From Nemertoderma westbladi (taxonomy: Eukaryota > Xenacoelomorpha > Nemertodermatida > Nemertodermatidae), in contig JAUCBJ010008119.1 in the NCBI GenBank assembly GCA_032718475.1, positions 1-55,616 on the forward strand: a DNA stretch of 55,616 bases, in the 5' to 3' direction. Below are positions 41,765 through 51,839 of this stretch, in pieces (within the stretch, counting starts at the first letter, position 1; each line of letters starts with the position of its first letter). Position numbers and translations under genes: made by a program. The notes under the pieces were generated by a model, which saw nothing but the letters and a program-made list of their open reading frames with translations, ran no database searches and had not been told where the DNA came from.

Positions 41765-43354
41765 ATGAGTCAGTCGGGAGAAACAACACCGACGCGGACC
41801 CCGGACGAAGAACAAACGATCCGCGAGGCCGCGACCAGGCGGTATAGGCCCACGACGCCGGAGCCATCGGTAACGGGCGACCCGGAAATTCAAGATGAGG
41901 GGGACCGTCGGGAGTCAGAAGCCGAGTCGAGAGGAGGGGGAATCGAGTCGGAGGATAGAGAGAACAAGCTCGAGGGAGAAGGAGACGAGTCGACACGGGA
42001 CGGGGGTCGACGCACCGGTGTCGCCGGCCAGCCACAGGCCGAGGGCGACGAGCGGCCCACCGAAACGGCGACGGTGGGGCCAACGGTGCGGCGCCGGACG
42101 CGGAGAAACGGAGGAGAAATTGGTACCGATGTCGCCGGCCAGCCACAGGCCGAGGGCGACGGACGGCCCGCCGGAACGGCGACGGTGGGGCCGCCGGTAC
42201 GACGTCGAACCCGGAGAGACGGACGAGAGGTCGGCGACGAGGACGTCGGGGTTTCTGAGCAACTTCGACGGGCCTACAACGCGACCCGGAGACTACTAGA
42301 GGAGGCCAGAAAGGGGAAAACGATAGACGAGGTAAAACTAAAGTCAGTACTAGGTAAGTCGGACAGACATTTATATTATCTGATGCGCTTCAGGCAGAGA
42401 GAACTAGCCGAGGAGAGGGCGAAAGGGGTTGCCAGTGAACTGTTTGAACTATGGGAATGTGGGAGTATGGAACCTAGCGTAGCGTCAGTGTACATAGGGC
42501 CATACTTGGTCGATGCCCGGGGAGTAAAATTAGTGGGCTGGAGGGGACCTGAAGGGGGCGAATCCGAGGTTAACCCCGAGGATTCGGCCTCGTCGGTCGG
42601 AGGAAGTTCCGGGAAGCGGGGGAAAGTTAGTAGATCGGGAAGGCGGAGGGAGTCCGTCGGAACCGATAAGTCTGCTACATCCTCCGCAAAAGGAAGACGG
42701 GTGAGAGAGGTAGGTGCCACGTACCGTCTCGACCTGATAGAGCAAGGTCAGAAGGAAATGGATAAACGGTTGGAGGAGGGGAGAATGCGGCTAGAGAGGG
42801 AAGCGGCATTGATTAGAGAAACCGGAGAGAGGGCCGAAAGGGCTTTGAGAGGCCTTAGGGAGTGTGAGGAAATAGAGGAAAAGGAGTGTAGGGAGCGTGA
42901 GGCGAGAGAGGAAAGGGAACGCAAAGAGCGTGAGGCGGAACACAAGGAGCATGAGGCGAGAGAGGAAAAGGAACGCAAGGAGCGTGAGGCGAGACGGGAA
43001 AGTGAACGCAAGGAGCGTGAAGCGAGGCGAAGGGAGAGCGCTAGGAGAGTAGCAGAGCTGGCTGAGCGGGACGCGCGGGAATGTGAGAGGAGAATGGTAG
43101 AAGCTGAGCGAGAGCAAAAGGAACTAAAGAGACGCCAAGGTGAGCTTGCGGAACATAGGATTAGACGCATGCACGAGCTGCAACTGGTGCGGGCGGGGAC
43201 GTCTGAGAGCGGGACTGGCTCGAGTATTCTAGGGGAGCCAGGGGCCGTGGATACATTTATTAATACCCCACTTACAGGGACCGCACGACAGACCCAAAAC
43301 TGGTGTGACCGTACGGGCGGGGGGGGGGGGGTAATAATGATAATGGTACAGTAG
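41765..43354 (+). CDS. LTR-element gag, N-terminal piece (coiled-coil protein)
   Basis: 529 codons from an ATG about 100 bp after the 5' LTR. Residues about 85-160 carry two copies of a 45-residue repeat (VAGQPQAEGD...RRRTRR). Residues about 165-240 are a globular-looking segment (EQLRRAYNATRRLLEEARKG, LYYLMRFRQRELAEE). Residues about 310-480 are a very long Glu/Arg-rich coiled coil. The frame runs into a 13-G run (43319-43331) and then ends in a few non-homologous codons, whereas a neighbouring frame is open directly after the G run. I recognise no family for this part. By position it is the N-terminal part of a BEL/Pao gag. Confidence 0.75.
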   Translation: MSQSGETTPTRTPDEEQTIREAATRRYRPTTPEPSVTGDPEIQDEGDRRESEAESRGGGIESEDRENKLEGEGDESTRDGGRRTGVAGQPQAEGDERPTETATVGPTVRRRTRRNGGEIGTDVAGQPQAEGDGRPAGTATVGPPVRRRTRRDGREVGDEDVGVSEQLRRAYNATRRLLEEARKGKTIDEVKLKSVLGKSDRHLYYLMRFRQRELAEERAKGVASELFELWECGSMEPSVASVYIGPYLVDARGVKLVGWRGPEGGESEVNPEDSASSVGGSSGKRGKVSRSGRRRESVGTDKSATSSAKGRRVREVGATYRLDLIEQGQKEMDKRLEEGRMRLEREAALIRETGERAERALRGLRECEEIEEKECREREAREERERKEREAEHKEHEAREEKERKEREARRESERKEREARRRESARRVAELAERDARECERRMVEAEREQKELKRRQGELAEHRIRRMHELQLVRAGTSESGTGSSILGEPGAVDTFINTPLTGTARQTQNWCDRTGGGGGVIMIMVQ

Positions 43355-44157
43355 ACGTGGTTAATATTAATAGTACCGTATGGGATAATTCTAATCAAAC
43401 CTTTATTGCAGGAAATACTTTGCCTAGTGGTAGTAATTTAAATTTAAATCAGAACAATCCTAATATTAATGTAGAAAATAATTCTAATATTAATGTAGAA
43501 AATAATTCTAATATTAATGTAGCTACACAAAGTAATCCAAATAATTTAAATAATAATCCGAGCCCGAATTTACAAAATAATTCAGATAGTGTAGTCGCAC
43601 AAAATAATTCAAACGATTTTATTTCGAATGAACAAATTAATTCCGTTTCCAATATGGGTGCTATTAACATAAACACGTCGGGCGTGTATAGCCAGACAGA
43701 CGGGGGCCTGGTAGGTCGTACAGTTAGTAGGCAGGGAGTAGCTGGGTCAGGTAGACCCAGCGAGGGCCTGGTAGGCCACGTAGTTGGTAGGCAGGAAGAT
43801 GCTGGGTTGAATAGACCCAGCGAGGGCCTGGTAGGCCACACAGTTAGTAGGCAGGGAGTAGCTGGGTCAGGTAGACCCAGCGAGGGCCTGGTAGGCCACG
43901 TAGTTGGTAGGCAGGAAGAGGCTGGGTTGAATAGACCCAGCGAGGGCCTGGTAGGCCACATAGTTGGTAGGCAGGGAGCAGAGGGCCTGGTAGGCCACGT
44001 AATAGCAGAGGGAGAGGCGGGGGTGAATAGACCCGACCGTGATAGGGTTGATGTGTCGACTAGAGGGGGATATAGTAGCGGGGTGAGAGGTGGCGAAATT
44101 AGATGTGGCGGGTGGGGGGGGGGGGGGGGCTACAGGGGCCCCACAACAGCGAGTTAG
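43332..44157 (+). CDS. LTR-element gag, second piece (Asn-rich, then 22-25-residue repeats)
   Basis: Open from the 43319-43331 G run; the first ATG is at 43357, but the frame is open before it, so that ATG need not be a start. The first 100 residues are Asn-rich (NINVENNSNINV repeats). About 43705-44010 encodes about five repeats around GRPSEGLVGHVVGRQ. The frame ends in non-homologous codons after a 16-G run (44114-44129). Probably a low-complexity part of one gag polyprotein. Confidence 0.65.
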
Positions 44158-45059
44158 CGGCGAAAGGGGGGGGGGGGGAGAGTGTCCCACAGCCGTCAGC
44201 GGATAATACGCGGGCCGAAATGGGTAAACCGCAACAACCGGCGACGGAAAGTAATAGGGGGATTGCGAGTATCCCCAGCGGCGTGCGACCGAGCAGAGAG
44301 AGACAGGTTGACGTCGTAAGAGGGCGGACGAAGCGTCGAGCCCGATCGGAAGAGGGAAGAAGAACAGTGGGGTTTAACCGGGAGGTCGACGAGAGATCTC
44401 ACGAGCGGGAATACTCCACTGAAAGGAGAAGGAGAGAAGACAGCAGTAGAGGTATCGCCGCGAACGATAGAAGAGCGAGGACGGATAGCGAGCCGTCGGT
44501 AGTTGAGATGAGAACGGAGAGTCGATGGGGTCGGACTCCGGGAGATTGCTGTCGCCCCGGAGAGATGCGACCCGGCGAGGCGCACTACGCGCCGATGGAG
44601 GGGTACGCGATGTACCGGTACGAAGACGAGAACAGTAGGGGGGGGGGGGGGGGTCGAAGAGAAACTTTCCGACGGAATACACCTATCGATCGAGAATACG
44701 GTAGCTGCGGGGAGGATTATTCGAGAAGAATAAACTTCGATCCCGAACAACACATGCAGACTGTAGGACATACTGTAGGCCTTACTGCACATACCATAGG
44801 CCATACTGAGAGAGGCAATGTGGGCGATAGGACAGCGTGGACAACGGGATTAAACCCGGAAGTCGCGGAATACATACCGGCGGGTAGGCCAGAAGCTGAT
44901 AGGCCTATACCGGTACCAGTACAGCAGTATGACTACAGCATGCAGGGACATAACATATACCCAGGGGAGGGGGGAATTATTGCGGATAGGTGCATGGGCC
45001 CCAACATATTAACATCAACCCCAGTACCAAACATACCGGTGGGGGGGGGGACAGGGTGA
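44103..45059 (+). CDS. LTR-element gag, third piece (Arg-rich, low complexity)
   Basis: In-frame from the 44114-44129 G run (the ATG at 44103 lies before the run and is probably not used) to a stop just after a 10-G run (45041-45050). Arg/Glu-rich (KRRARSEEGRR, TERRRREDSSRG), then a short His/Thr/Val repeat (TVGHTVGLTAHTIGH), then a Pro/Gly-rich tail. It contains two more G runs (44166-44178, 44638-44653) coding for Gly. No recognised domain. Confidence 0.62.
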   Translation: MWRVGGGGGLQGPHNSELAAKGGGGESVPQPSADNTRAEMGKPQQPATESNRGIASIPSGVRPSRERQVDVVRGRTKRRARSEEGRRTVGFNREVDERSHEREYSTERRRREDSSRGIAANDRRARTDSEPSVVEMRTESRWGRTPGDCCRPGEMRPGEAHYAPMEGYAMYRYEDENSRGGGGGRRETFRRNTPIDREYGSCGEDYSRRINFDPEQHMQTVGHTVGLTAHTIGHTERGNVGDRTAWTTGLNPEVAEYIPAGRPEADRPIPVPVQQYDYSMQGHNIYPGEGGIIADRCMGPNILTSTPVPNIPVGGGTG

Positions 45060-46209
45060 CATTCCCCCATCACAATATCAACAATATACCCCGATAGGAG
45101 CAAGAACAACGAGACCCTTGGATGAGAATAGGTCGTGTGATACAGACATATGGAGGGGGCCGCTACCCCCGATGACATACCCAAGTCAGAGAAGATCGAG
45201 AAATAGGACGAACGAACCGCACCAGACAGGAGAAACTATACAGCACCCGTCGAATCCATTGGAAGCGCATGCGATGGGGATGGCCACGTTGATCGATGCG
45301 TTGAAAACGAGGATCGAGTTACCACCCGTGGAACCATTCAAATTCGATGGGAGCAGGCCGGAAGAATATCTACAGTTTCGGCGCATGTATAGTAACGAAA
45401 TACTAACAAAAAACTTGACGCAGGCGGAGTGCCTAAAGTATCTGCAAGTATACACGGGAGGCCCAGCATACGATATCGTGAGGCAATATCAAGGAATAGA
45501 GGGCGGCTTCACGACAGCATGGCGGGCACTGGATAGGGAATACGGGAACCCGGCCAAAATCATCAGGCAAACGCTGAGAGGCATAACATCGGGTGGCCTA
45601 CAGGATAATCTCGTTAGCATTAAAACGTTCGCTAACAAAGTCGAAAAGGCGCTGATCGTGCTGAAGACGCTAGACGCGCCATACGAGCTCAACGCGTCCA
45701 ACAACATCACCACGATAGCGCAGGCACTACCAAACTGGCTGCGCAACAAGTGGAGGAAAATCGCCTTCTCCACTCGAGACAAGAAGGGTGCGGAACCGGG
45801 TTTAGAAGAAATGTCAAACTTCTTAAACTACGAGGCTGAGCTAATAACTGACCCAGTCTATAGCGAAGATAGCCTGGGAAAGGGACCGAAGACGGATTAC
45901 CATAGACCGAAACCAGAGCACAATACATCAAACGCATTACCGAGGCTCAGGCTGGTTGACAGTGGAGCTGCCTTCACACTAGTCGAGGAATGGGTGGCCG
46001 AAGAGATAGGATTGAGAACGAGGCCAAGCAGAATGGCGGTAACAACCATCTCTAGCAAAGATGAGATCCTGGAGATGAGAACAGGACGGTGCGCAATTGC
46101 AGCAGTGGCACCGGGATGCGACTACGGGGCAACCATCGACCCCATCCAAGTGATAGAATCAATTAATATCAATGCCAGGCGGCCAACCAACATCGAGGTC
46201 GAGCAATAG
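45052..46209 (+). CDS. LTR-element gag core and start of protease (BEL/Pao type)
   Basis: Open from the 45041-45050 G run (first ATG 45118). About 45300-45860 matches the BEL/Pao gag domain (DUF1759): ELPPVEPFKFDGSRPEEYLQ, ECLKYLQVYTGGPAYDIV, ALDREYGNP. About 45940 onward is an aspartic protease of the BEL/Pao type (DUF1758), with active-site LVDSGAAFTLVEEWVAEEIG. Gag and protease are joined by only about 30 residues; the CCHC knuckles usual between them are absent. The frame ends at UAG 46207-46209 in mid-protease. Confidence 0.88.
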   Translation, partial: QGDIPPSQYQQYTPIGARTTRPLDENRSCDTDIWRGPLPPMTYPSQRRSRNRTNEPHQTGETIQHPSNPLEAHAMGMATLIDALKTRIELPPVEPFKFDGSRPEEYLQFRRMYSNEILTKNLTQAECLKYLQVYTGGPAYDIVRQYQGIEGGFTTAWRALDREYGNPAKIIRQTLRGITSGGLQDNLVSIKTFANKVEKALIVLKTLDAPYELNASNNITTIAQALPNWLRNKWRKIAFSTRDKKGAEPGLEEMSNFLNYEAELITDPVYSEDSLGKGPKTDYHRPKPEHNTSNALPRLRLVDSGAAFTLVEEWVAEEIGLRTRPSRMAVTTISSKDEILEMRTGRCAIAAVAPGCDYGATIDPIQVIESININARRPTNIEVEQ

Positions 46210-47238
46210 AAATTCCTGGACGACATTGACTTCTCAATCCCAGATGTGGACGTTAGGAAGGTATCCATCATAGTAGGAATGGACTGCCCAACGGCCCACG
46301 AAAGAATGCAAACGGTCTTCGGCGAAGACAAGCAGTGTGAACCGGTGGCGATATTAACACCATTCGGGTGGACACTGACAGGCCCAATTAAGAGTAATAT
46401 ACCATTCCATGCGTCTGAGAGTTCAGGATGCATGGTGCCAGGAACTGTCGACGAGATAGAGGAGAGGCCAGAGATGGGCAATAGTGGTAGACAGCTAGAA
46501 GTGGAAGCAACACCACGAGAGTGGGCGGAGGAGAATGGCATGGATGCAGAAGATCTAGAGACGATGGGTTGGAACAAGAGTCCCAGCAAGCATCGGTATG
46601 GAGATGGAGAGGAGCGGACGGCAAAATGTCCGGGGGACAGGACGGAGGAGTGTCCGGAAGAGATGCCGGTCCGGTTGGGAGGCATGCCGACAAGGGGGAG
46701 GCCGAGCAGGAGGACTAAATGGAAAGGGAGAAGACTTGAGACGATCAGACCAGGGGCAGAGAAGCCCGTGGGTGGGCATGTGATGGACAAAGGATCCGGG
46801 AAAGTAGGAGGCGTGCTGCATACGCACGCGGGACTGACAGAGTGTGAAGGAGCATTACATGGGCAGAGACCGTGTATACCGAAGGACGAACGGGGGTCGT
46901 CGAGGCCTTTAGTGCCAGCACACATATTAAGGGGGAGGCCAGCAGAGGTGGCATCTAAGATTAAGGAGAAGAACAGGGGCGGCATTATACCGCCGGGTGA
47001 CACGTTGAAGGGTGGCACTTTGCCGCCAAGGGACGACCACGAGATCAGAAACATAAATAGCAGACAGCATTTCCAAAAACAGGAGAAAAGACCACCTATC
47101 GAATTGACAAGGAGAGCGGAGCGAAGAATTAGAGAACCTATAGGGGGGCAGTGGGAGAGTTGCCTGCTGGAGGAATCACCCCTTGGGTCGCTGAGTTGTC
47201 CAACAGGTTGGACTGGGATGGAAGAGTTAGATCCGTAA
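46210..47238 (+). pseudogene. LTR-element protease C-terminal part and unrecognised tail
   Basis: Same frame as the previous piece, after the UAG; ATG at 46246 is probably not a natural start. The first 65 residues are the end of the BEL/Pao protease domain (VSIIVGMDCP, CEPVAILTPFGWTLTGPI). What follows for about 260 residues is hydrophilic, with no reverse-transcriptase motifs (no LPxK, no YxDD). In an autonomous BEL/Pao element RT would follow here, so the pol region has been deleted or replaced. Confidence 0.75.
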
Positions 47239-47400
47239 AAGGTGCGGGCAGAGGTGTTACCTGTCTGTTAGAAGGGGCACCTTAGTGGAGTTAGAGAAGA
47301 GTTTAGTCGTCCAAGTTTTGGACTGAGGGGGGTGGGATTGAGGGCGAGACGCCCTTCCCACACATAAAATAAAAAAAATAGAAAATAAAATAAAATAAAT
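47239..47400 (+). other. Non-coding stretch with clustered AATAAA-like signals
   Basis: Includes AAAATAAAATAAAATAAATA at about 47384-47403, which holds overlapping AATAAA hexamers. It could end an upstream transcript; no evidence beyond the hexamers. Confidence 0.35.
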
Positions 47401-48140
47401 AAGTACATAGTAGGTACGCAGTTAGTAGGCAGTAAGAGGGTACGTAGTACCTAGAAGTTAGTCAGTAAGAGGGTATGTAGTACCTAGAGTTAGTTAGCTA
47501 GGAGGTACGTAGTACCTAGAGTTAGTTAGTTAGGAGGTACGTAGTACCTAGAGTTAGTTAGTTAGGAGGTACGTAGTACCTAGAGTTAGTTAGTTAGAGG
47601 GTACATAGTACCGATAGTTAGTTAGAGAGTTAGAAGGTACGTAGTACCGATAGTTAGTTAGAGAGTTAGAGGGTACGTAAGTACCGATAGTTAGTTAGAG
47701 AGTTAGAGGGTATGTAGTACCGATAGTTAGTTAGAGAGTTAGAAGGTACGTAGTACCGATAGTTAGTTAGAGAGTTAGAGGGTACGTAAGTACCGATAGT
47801 TAGTTAGAGAGTTAGAAGGTACGTAGTACCGCTAGTTAGTTAGAGAGTTAGAGGGTACGTAAGTACCGCTAGTTAGTTAGAGTTAGAGGGTATGTAGTAC
47901 CATTAGTTAGAGAAGAGTTAGAGGGTACGTAGTACCGTTAGTTAGAGAAGAGTTAGAGGGTACGTAGTACCGTTAGTTAGAGAAGAGTTAGAGGGTACGT
48001 AGTACCGTTAGTTAGAGAAGAGTTAGAGGGTACGTAGTACCGTTAGTTAGAGGAGAGTTAGAGGGTACGTAGTACCGTTAGTTAGTTAGAATTAGAGTTA
48101 GAGGGTACGTAGTACCGTTAGTTAGAAGAGAGAGAGTAAG
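47400..48140 (+). repeat. 32-42-bp minisatellite with GGTACGTAGTACC cores
   Basis: About 19 units, each with a near-palindrome GGTACGTAGTACC (5-bp stem, GTA loop) separated by GTTAG/GAGTTAG-rich spacers of changing length (32 bp at first, 35-42 bp later). Non-coding. It lies between the gag-protease part and the exonuclease ORF. Confidence 0.92.
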
Positions 48141-48608
48141 AGGTAGAAGGGGTATAAGATATAGATATTAGTTAGCAGTTAGTAGCGAGAGGGGGGCATA
48201 TGGGTACAGCTGGATAAATCGTGTGGCCACACGACGCATACTGCTGTACTGCATAGGCCCACAGAGTAGGCCAGAATGTGGATTAGAGAATAGAATAATC
48301 TATAGGCAATAGTAAGTAGTAGGACAGTAGAATTAAAATAGATAAATAAATAGAATAGGGCTGAAAGTTACAAAATAATGGCAACACAAGGGAAGTTATT
48401 CTAGAACATAATAAAAGTAACGGACAGAAATTGTAAATTACGCTCATTTACTAGCTTCACAATTAATTAGTGATAATTTAGGTTAAAAGGCGCAGTTAGG
48501 TAAGAAATAGGCCATTATCGAACCGTACAGAACATCCTAGATACATCACTCATCTGTATTGCGCCTTGGTAAGGCACCACCTTGCAGGTGAGCGAGTGAA
48601 CGTTCGGA
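48141..48608 (+). other. Leader region of the exonuclease ORF
   Basis: No repeat, and no open frame of substance that differs from the exonuclease frame. Just before the ATG is CACCTTGCAGGTGAGCGAG (about 48580-48598). Its CTTGCAG could serve as a splice acceptor for a subgenomic RNA starting in the 5' LTR; the following GTGAGC also resembles a donor. Inference only. Confidence 0.35.
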
Positions 48609-49856
48609 ATGGCGAGCAAGTTGATCAGAAAGAGAAAGGCGGAGTCAGGAGGAAAGGAGATACTGGTGGATTTCACCGAGAGGCATCCGGAAGAGAAGAC
48701 GAGAGGATACTACGAGAGGTTGGAAAGGGGTCACGCGGCACGAGCGCTGCAGGATCACTTCAGGGAGATGCACGAACAGCGGCTGGTCGGGACCTACGGG
48801 ACGCCGTCGCTGGACAACGCGATCTTCCAACACTTCCACTACGTGGTGAAAGGGGACGAGGCGAAGTTCGGGATTCCGAAGTACCCGAGGGAATCACCGA
48901 GGAAGGACTGGAAGAGATTCATAGAGTCCGTCAACAGAGGAGGATATATGATCCTAGACGACGAGGGAACCGTGGAAGACGAGGCGGGTTCGAGACGAGG
49001 AACGGCGGAGTCGGCCAGGACCATACTCCTACATTTGGCCGCGCCAAATGGGGACATCTTCTTATTCGACCTAGGGACGTATGGGAAGAAGGACGGGCCG
49101 AAATTAAACCGGTTACCGAAAGCGGTACAAGTCTTGGTAAGAGAGAAGTTGACGACGAAAGTGGGATCGGCGATTCGCGAGGATGCGGAGAGAATCATCG
49201 GTCCGGACGCCACCAACCTCCTGGATATGCAGAAGGTCTTTATGGCTATGACGGCACCGGATGGGTTGGGGGTAGTCGAAAACACAGACCAATGCGGGGC
49301 GGTGGCAATGGGCCAATTATTGGGGCTCGTGTGCCACAAACCGATGGATTGGGGGAAGTTTAGGGAAGAATACGGAGCAGAACTAGCGAACTCGCTAAAG
49401 TGGGGAGCGAGACCGGGAAAGCAGGAGGTATATCAATTCCGCAGGGGAGCGATAAAGGTATATCAGAAGCGATATATCCTGCAGGAGGACTGGATGATGA
49501 TAAGTTTGCTTAACTTATTCATGACCGTGGTTATCGAGAGGGAACCAGGGGCATTTCTGTTATCGGGATCACCCCTAAGCTACAGGAGAGCCTTTAAGAC
49601 GGCCTTTGACGGTCTGGTAGACCACCCGGGGCTGAAGGGCGAGTCGGTGTACTACAACAGCCGGCATCTGGTAGACGGGGAGACAGATACACCGTATCAG
49701 AGATGGGAGCAGCTAGAGACGGATAGACGAGAAGCAAAGCGACTGGAAGAAGTCGCTAGACGGGAGAGGATAGAAGCAGAGGAGAGGGAAGAGGAGGCCA
49801 GGACGCAGAGTTACGGCTTCATTGGACTTCATCAGGGAGTTCGGGGGAGTCTCTAG
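48609..49856 (+). CDS. Captured DnaQ/WRN-like 3'-5' exonuclease domain protein in the LTR element
   Basis: 415 codons from ATG 48609. Residues about 110-215 follow the 3'-5' exonuclease (RNase H fold, DEDD) pattern: motif I D117-x-E119 (YMILDDEGT), a LLHLAAPNGDIFLFDLG strand pair, then LPKAVQVLV and motif II KVGSAIREDAERI with Asp192, and NLLDMQKVF (Asp206). A clear motif III (YxxxD) is not seen: the expected position reads EVYQFRRGAI, with no Asp, so activity is doubtful. A long helix-rich tail ends in a Glu/Arg coiled coil. Near 49800-49860 the coding shifts to the frame of the next feature, so both were probably one protein. Other reading: an RNase H-like fold without nuclease function. 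Confidence 0.72.
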   Translation: MASKLIRKRKAESGGKEILVDFTERHPEEKTRGYYERLERGHAARALQDHFREMHEQRLVGTYGTPSLDNAIFQHFHYVVKGDEAKFGIPKYPRESPRKDWKRFIESVNRGGYMILDDEGTVEDEAGSRRGTAESARTILLHLAAPNGDIFLFDLGTYGKKDGPKLNRLPKAVQVLVREKLTTKVGSAIREDAERIIGPDATNLLDMQKVFMAMTAPDGLGVVENTDQCGAVAMGQLLGLVCHKPMDWGKFREEYGAELANSLKWGARPGKQEVYQFRRGAIKVYQKRYILQEDWMMISLLNLFMTVVIEREPGAFLLSGSPLSYRRAFKTAFDGLVDHPGLKGESVYYNSRHLVDGETDTPYQRWEQLETDRREAKRLEEVARRERIEAEEREEEARTQSYGFIGLHQGVRGSL

Positions 49857-49864
49857 GGCGAGAA

Positions 49865-51127
49865 TTGGGATGGACGGTGGGATCGCCGAAACAGTCGACG
49901 TCGGGGTTGCAAGCGATGCCCATACCAGCGGGCGCCGAGGGCGACCAACCGCCAAGGAAGTTAAGGGAGCTAGAGGGATGGAGAGCTACGGGCGAGAGCC
50001 AAGGCGGGAAGGGACATAGTGGATCCATCGGGATACCGGGGTTGGAGACACTGCCAGAAGAGGAGGACGACGACGACGAGTTCGGAGAGATGCCGCCCAT
50101 CGAGAGGATAGGCCACTCGGACACGGAGTGGGTTGGCGGAAGGGTGGTGATGGCCAGTGGGGCGAGGGCCTTCTGGAACAGATCCGGCAAGCGGACCTGG
50201 ATGCACGAGGAGCCGGCGATGGATTTCGCGGGGAGCACTATCAGGTTGGGCGAGCAACCGGGGACGGCACCACGGATAGTATTCGGGGAGACGATGCCCG
50301 AGAGGGGCGGAGAGATCGACGTAGATAGAGACACCAACGTGGAGAAGTTCGCCTACCAGCGACTCCACAGACCGCGGAGATCGCTTGGGACGAAAGACGA
50401 GGTGGGACGGGAGACATTGATACTCGGCTGCGACTACTGTGGGAGACAGACCCACCAGGAAAGGAGCTGCTTGTAGCGGTTCCAGAAGGGAACCTTTTGT
50501 CTCTACTGCCGAGAGCCAAGCCACAGGATGGGGGCGTGTCCACGGTTGCATAACCGATGTCCAAAGTGCCACTTTCGGGGACACTACGGACGCGAGTGCG
50601 ACTGGATGAACGACGAGGAGAAGTTCACAAGATTCGAGGAGTGGGCCGACGTCGGGGCCATGACGCGCCAGCGCATGAAGGCCCAGGAGTTCAAGTGGGG
50701 TTTCTTCCTTATCAATCAGGAGACTCACATGGAAATCATAAAGCGGTGTCTACCGTTTACCTACCAAGAGGTAGCAACGGCGGCGTCGTACGCCGGAGTG
50801 ATGAACACGCAAAGATATTTGGACAGGTGGACGCCACAGAACCGAAGGGAGTTTAGGGATTTCTTGGCAGAGCACGTACCACAAGCAATGAAGATGATCC
50901 TATGGGACGCCACCAGAGGGAGACAACCGGGCCACTCTGAGGGGCCACCGGCGAAGCGATATCGGGCACTAATAACACCAGCGCCCAAGGAGCCAACGAC
51001 CGGGATCAGCAGGGAGGTGGCGGCGAAGGTCCGAAAGCAGAAAGCGGATCCCAGAGGAACGGTGGTAACCAAGAAACGACCCAGGGAAGAGGACGCCAGG
51101 GGGAACTATCCCCAGAGGAACAGATAG
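49865..51127 (+). pseudogene. Zinc-knuckle part of the exonuclease ORF, interrupted by UAG
   Basis: One frame from 49865 to 51127 with a single internal UAG (50474-50476). The first part is acidic/Gly-rich linker (EEEDDDDEFGEMPP). Then three CCHC knuckles: CDYCGRQTHQERSC just before the UAG, CLYCREPSHRMGAC and CPKCHFRGHYGREC after it. After the knuckles about 180 residues (KFTRFEEWADVGAMTRQRMK onward) precede a basic tail with KKRPREED, a likely nuclear-localisation-type signal. CCHC knuckles bind nucleic acid. They may stand in for those missing from gag. The UAG lies between knuckles one and two. Confidence 0.7.
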
Positions 51128-51802
51128 GTTCCCAGAGCCGAGGGAGAGAGACTGAGACTTGGACGTGGTGCGCCTGGAAGGCGCCGCGTGGGACGTACGA
51201 ACTATTAAGTACAAATTTAATTAATGCAAATAATCATATAAGTGCAATTTGTATGTACGTACGTAGTAATTAGTAATCTACAAATATACGTTCGGAGTAA
51301 GTACTATAGTCATACAACCTTTCTCAATTAGCTACTGGGACTGGGGGATAACTGACTATGGCACTATGGACGAGACACCAGACGATTTCACACTTCTTGA
51401 GTGCGACGGCACGAAAGGGGGGGGGGGGGAGATTCGTCGGAAGGGATGAGGTAGTCAAAGTGGGGTTGAGGGACGGAGTAATGGAGCGAAGTGCAGAGGG
51501 AGTGCGGACGCAATTCTAGTGTGTGGGGAGGAGAATAAGAGGCTGAGTAAGGGACAAGGAGGTCCGAGTGTATGAGAGAGTTAGGATGAGAGTGAAGAAG
51601 AGATAGGGCGGAAGTGTTGGGGAAACAAAAGTTGCGTGAGAGGTGAGCGCGATCGGCCCGACATGAGACGCCAGGCACACAGGGTAGCGTTATCATACCC
51701 ATAGGGAGCGGCCTGGAAAGCCGGCTCAGAGAGAAAAGAATTCCACCCCACACCCGATACTAGATCGGGATCCAGCGGGATTGTAGCGCACTTTTTTGGT
51801 TG
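51128..51802 (+). other. LTR-element 3' untranslated region
   Basis: No supported gene; holds a 13-G run (51417-51429). Minus-strand frames of 80-120 codons here are not conserved-looking. Confidence 0.6.
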
Positions 51803-51839
51803 ATGCTATCTTCTTACCGGGAAGATAGCATGGGGGGAG
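51803..51839 (+). promoter_or_regulatory. Perfect hairpin joined to the polypurine tract
   Basis: ATGCTATCTTC (51803-51813), loop TTACCGG, GAAGATAGCAT (51821-51831): an 11-bp perfect stem. Directly after it comes GGGGGGAG (51832-51839), which abuts the 3' LTR at 51840 and is the expected plus-strand primer (polypurine tract). A stem ending exactly at the tract could set the RNase H cleavage site or act as a packaging signal; function is inferred. Confidence 0.8.

Noticed and set aside
46246-47238. Reverse transcriptase remnant downstream of the protease
   Set aside because: I looked for LPxK, DxS and YxDD-type motifs in the available frames and found none.
41691-51214. Many GC-rich frames on the minus strand of the LTR element, and 48566-49363 on the plus strand
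   Set aside because: Overlap gag/protease/exonuclease frames that have recognisable motifs; the shadows have none.
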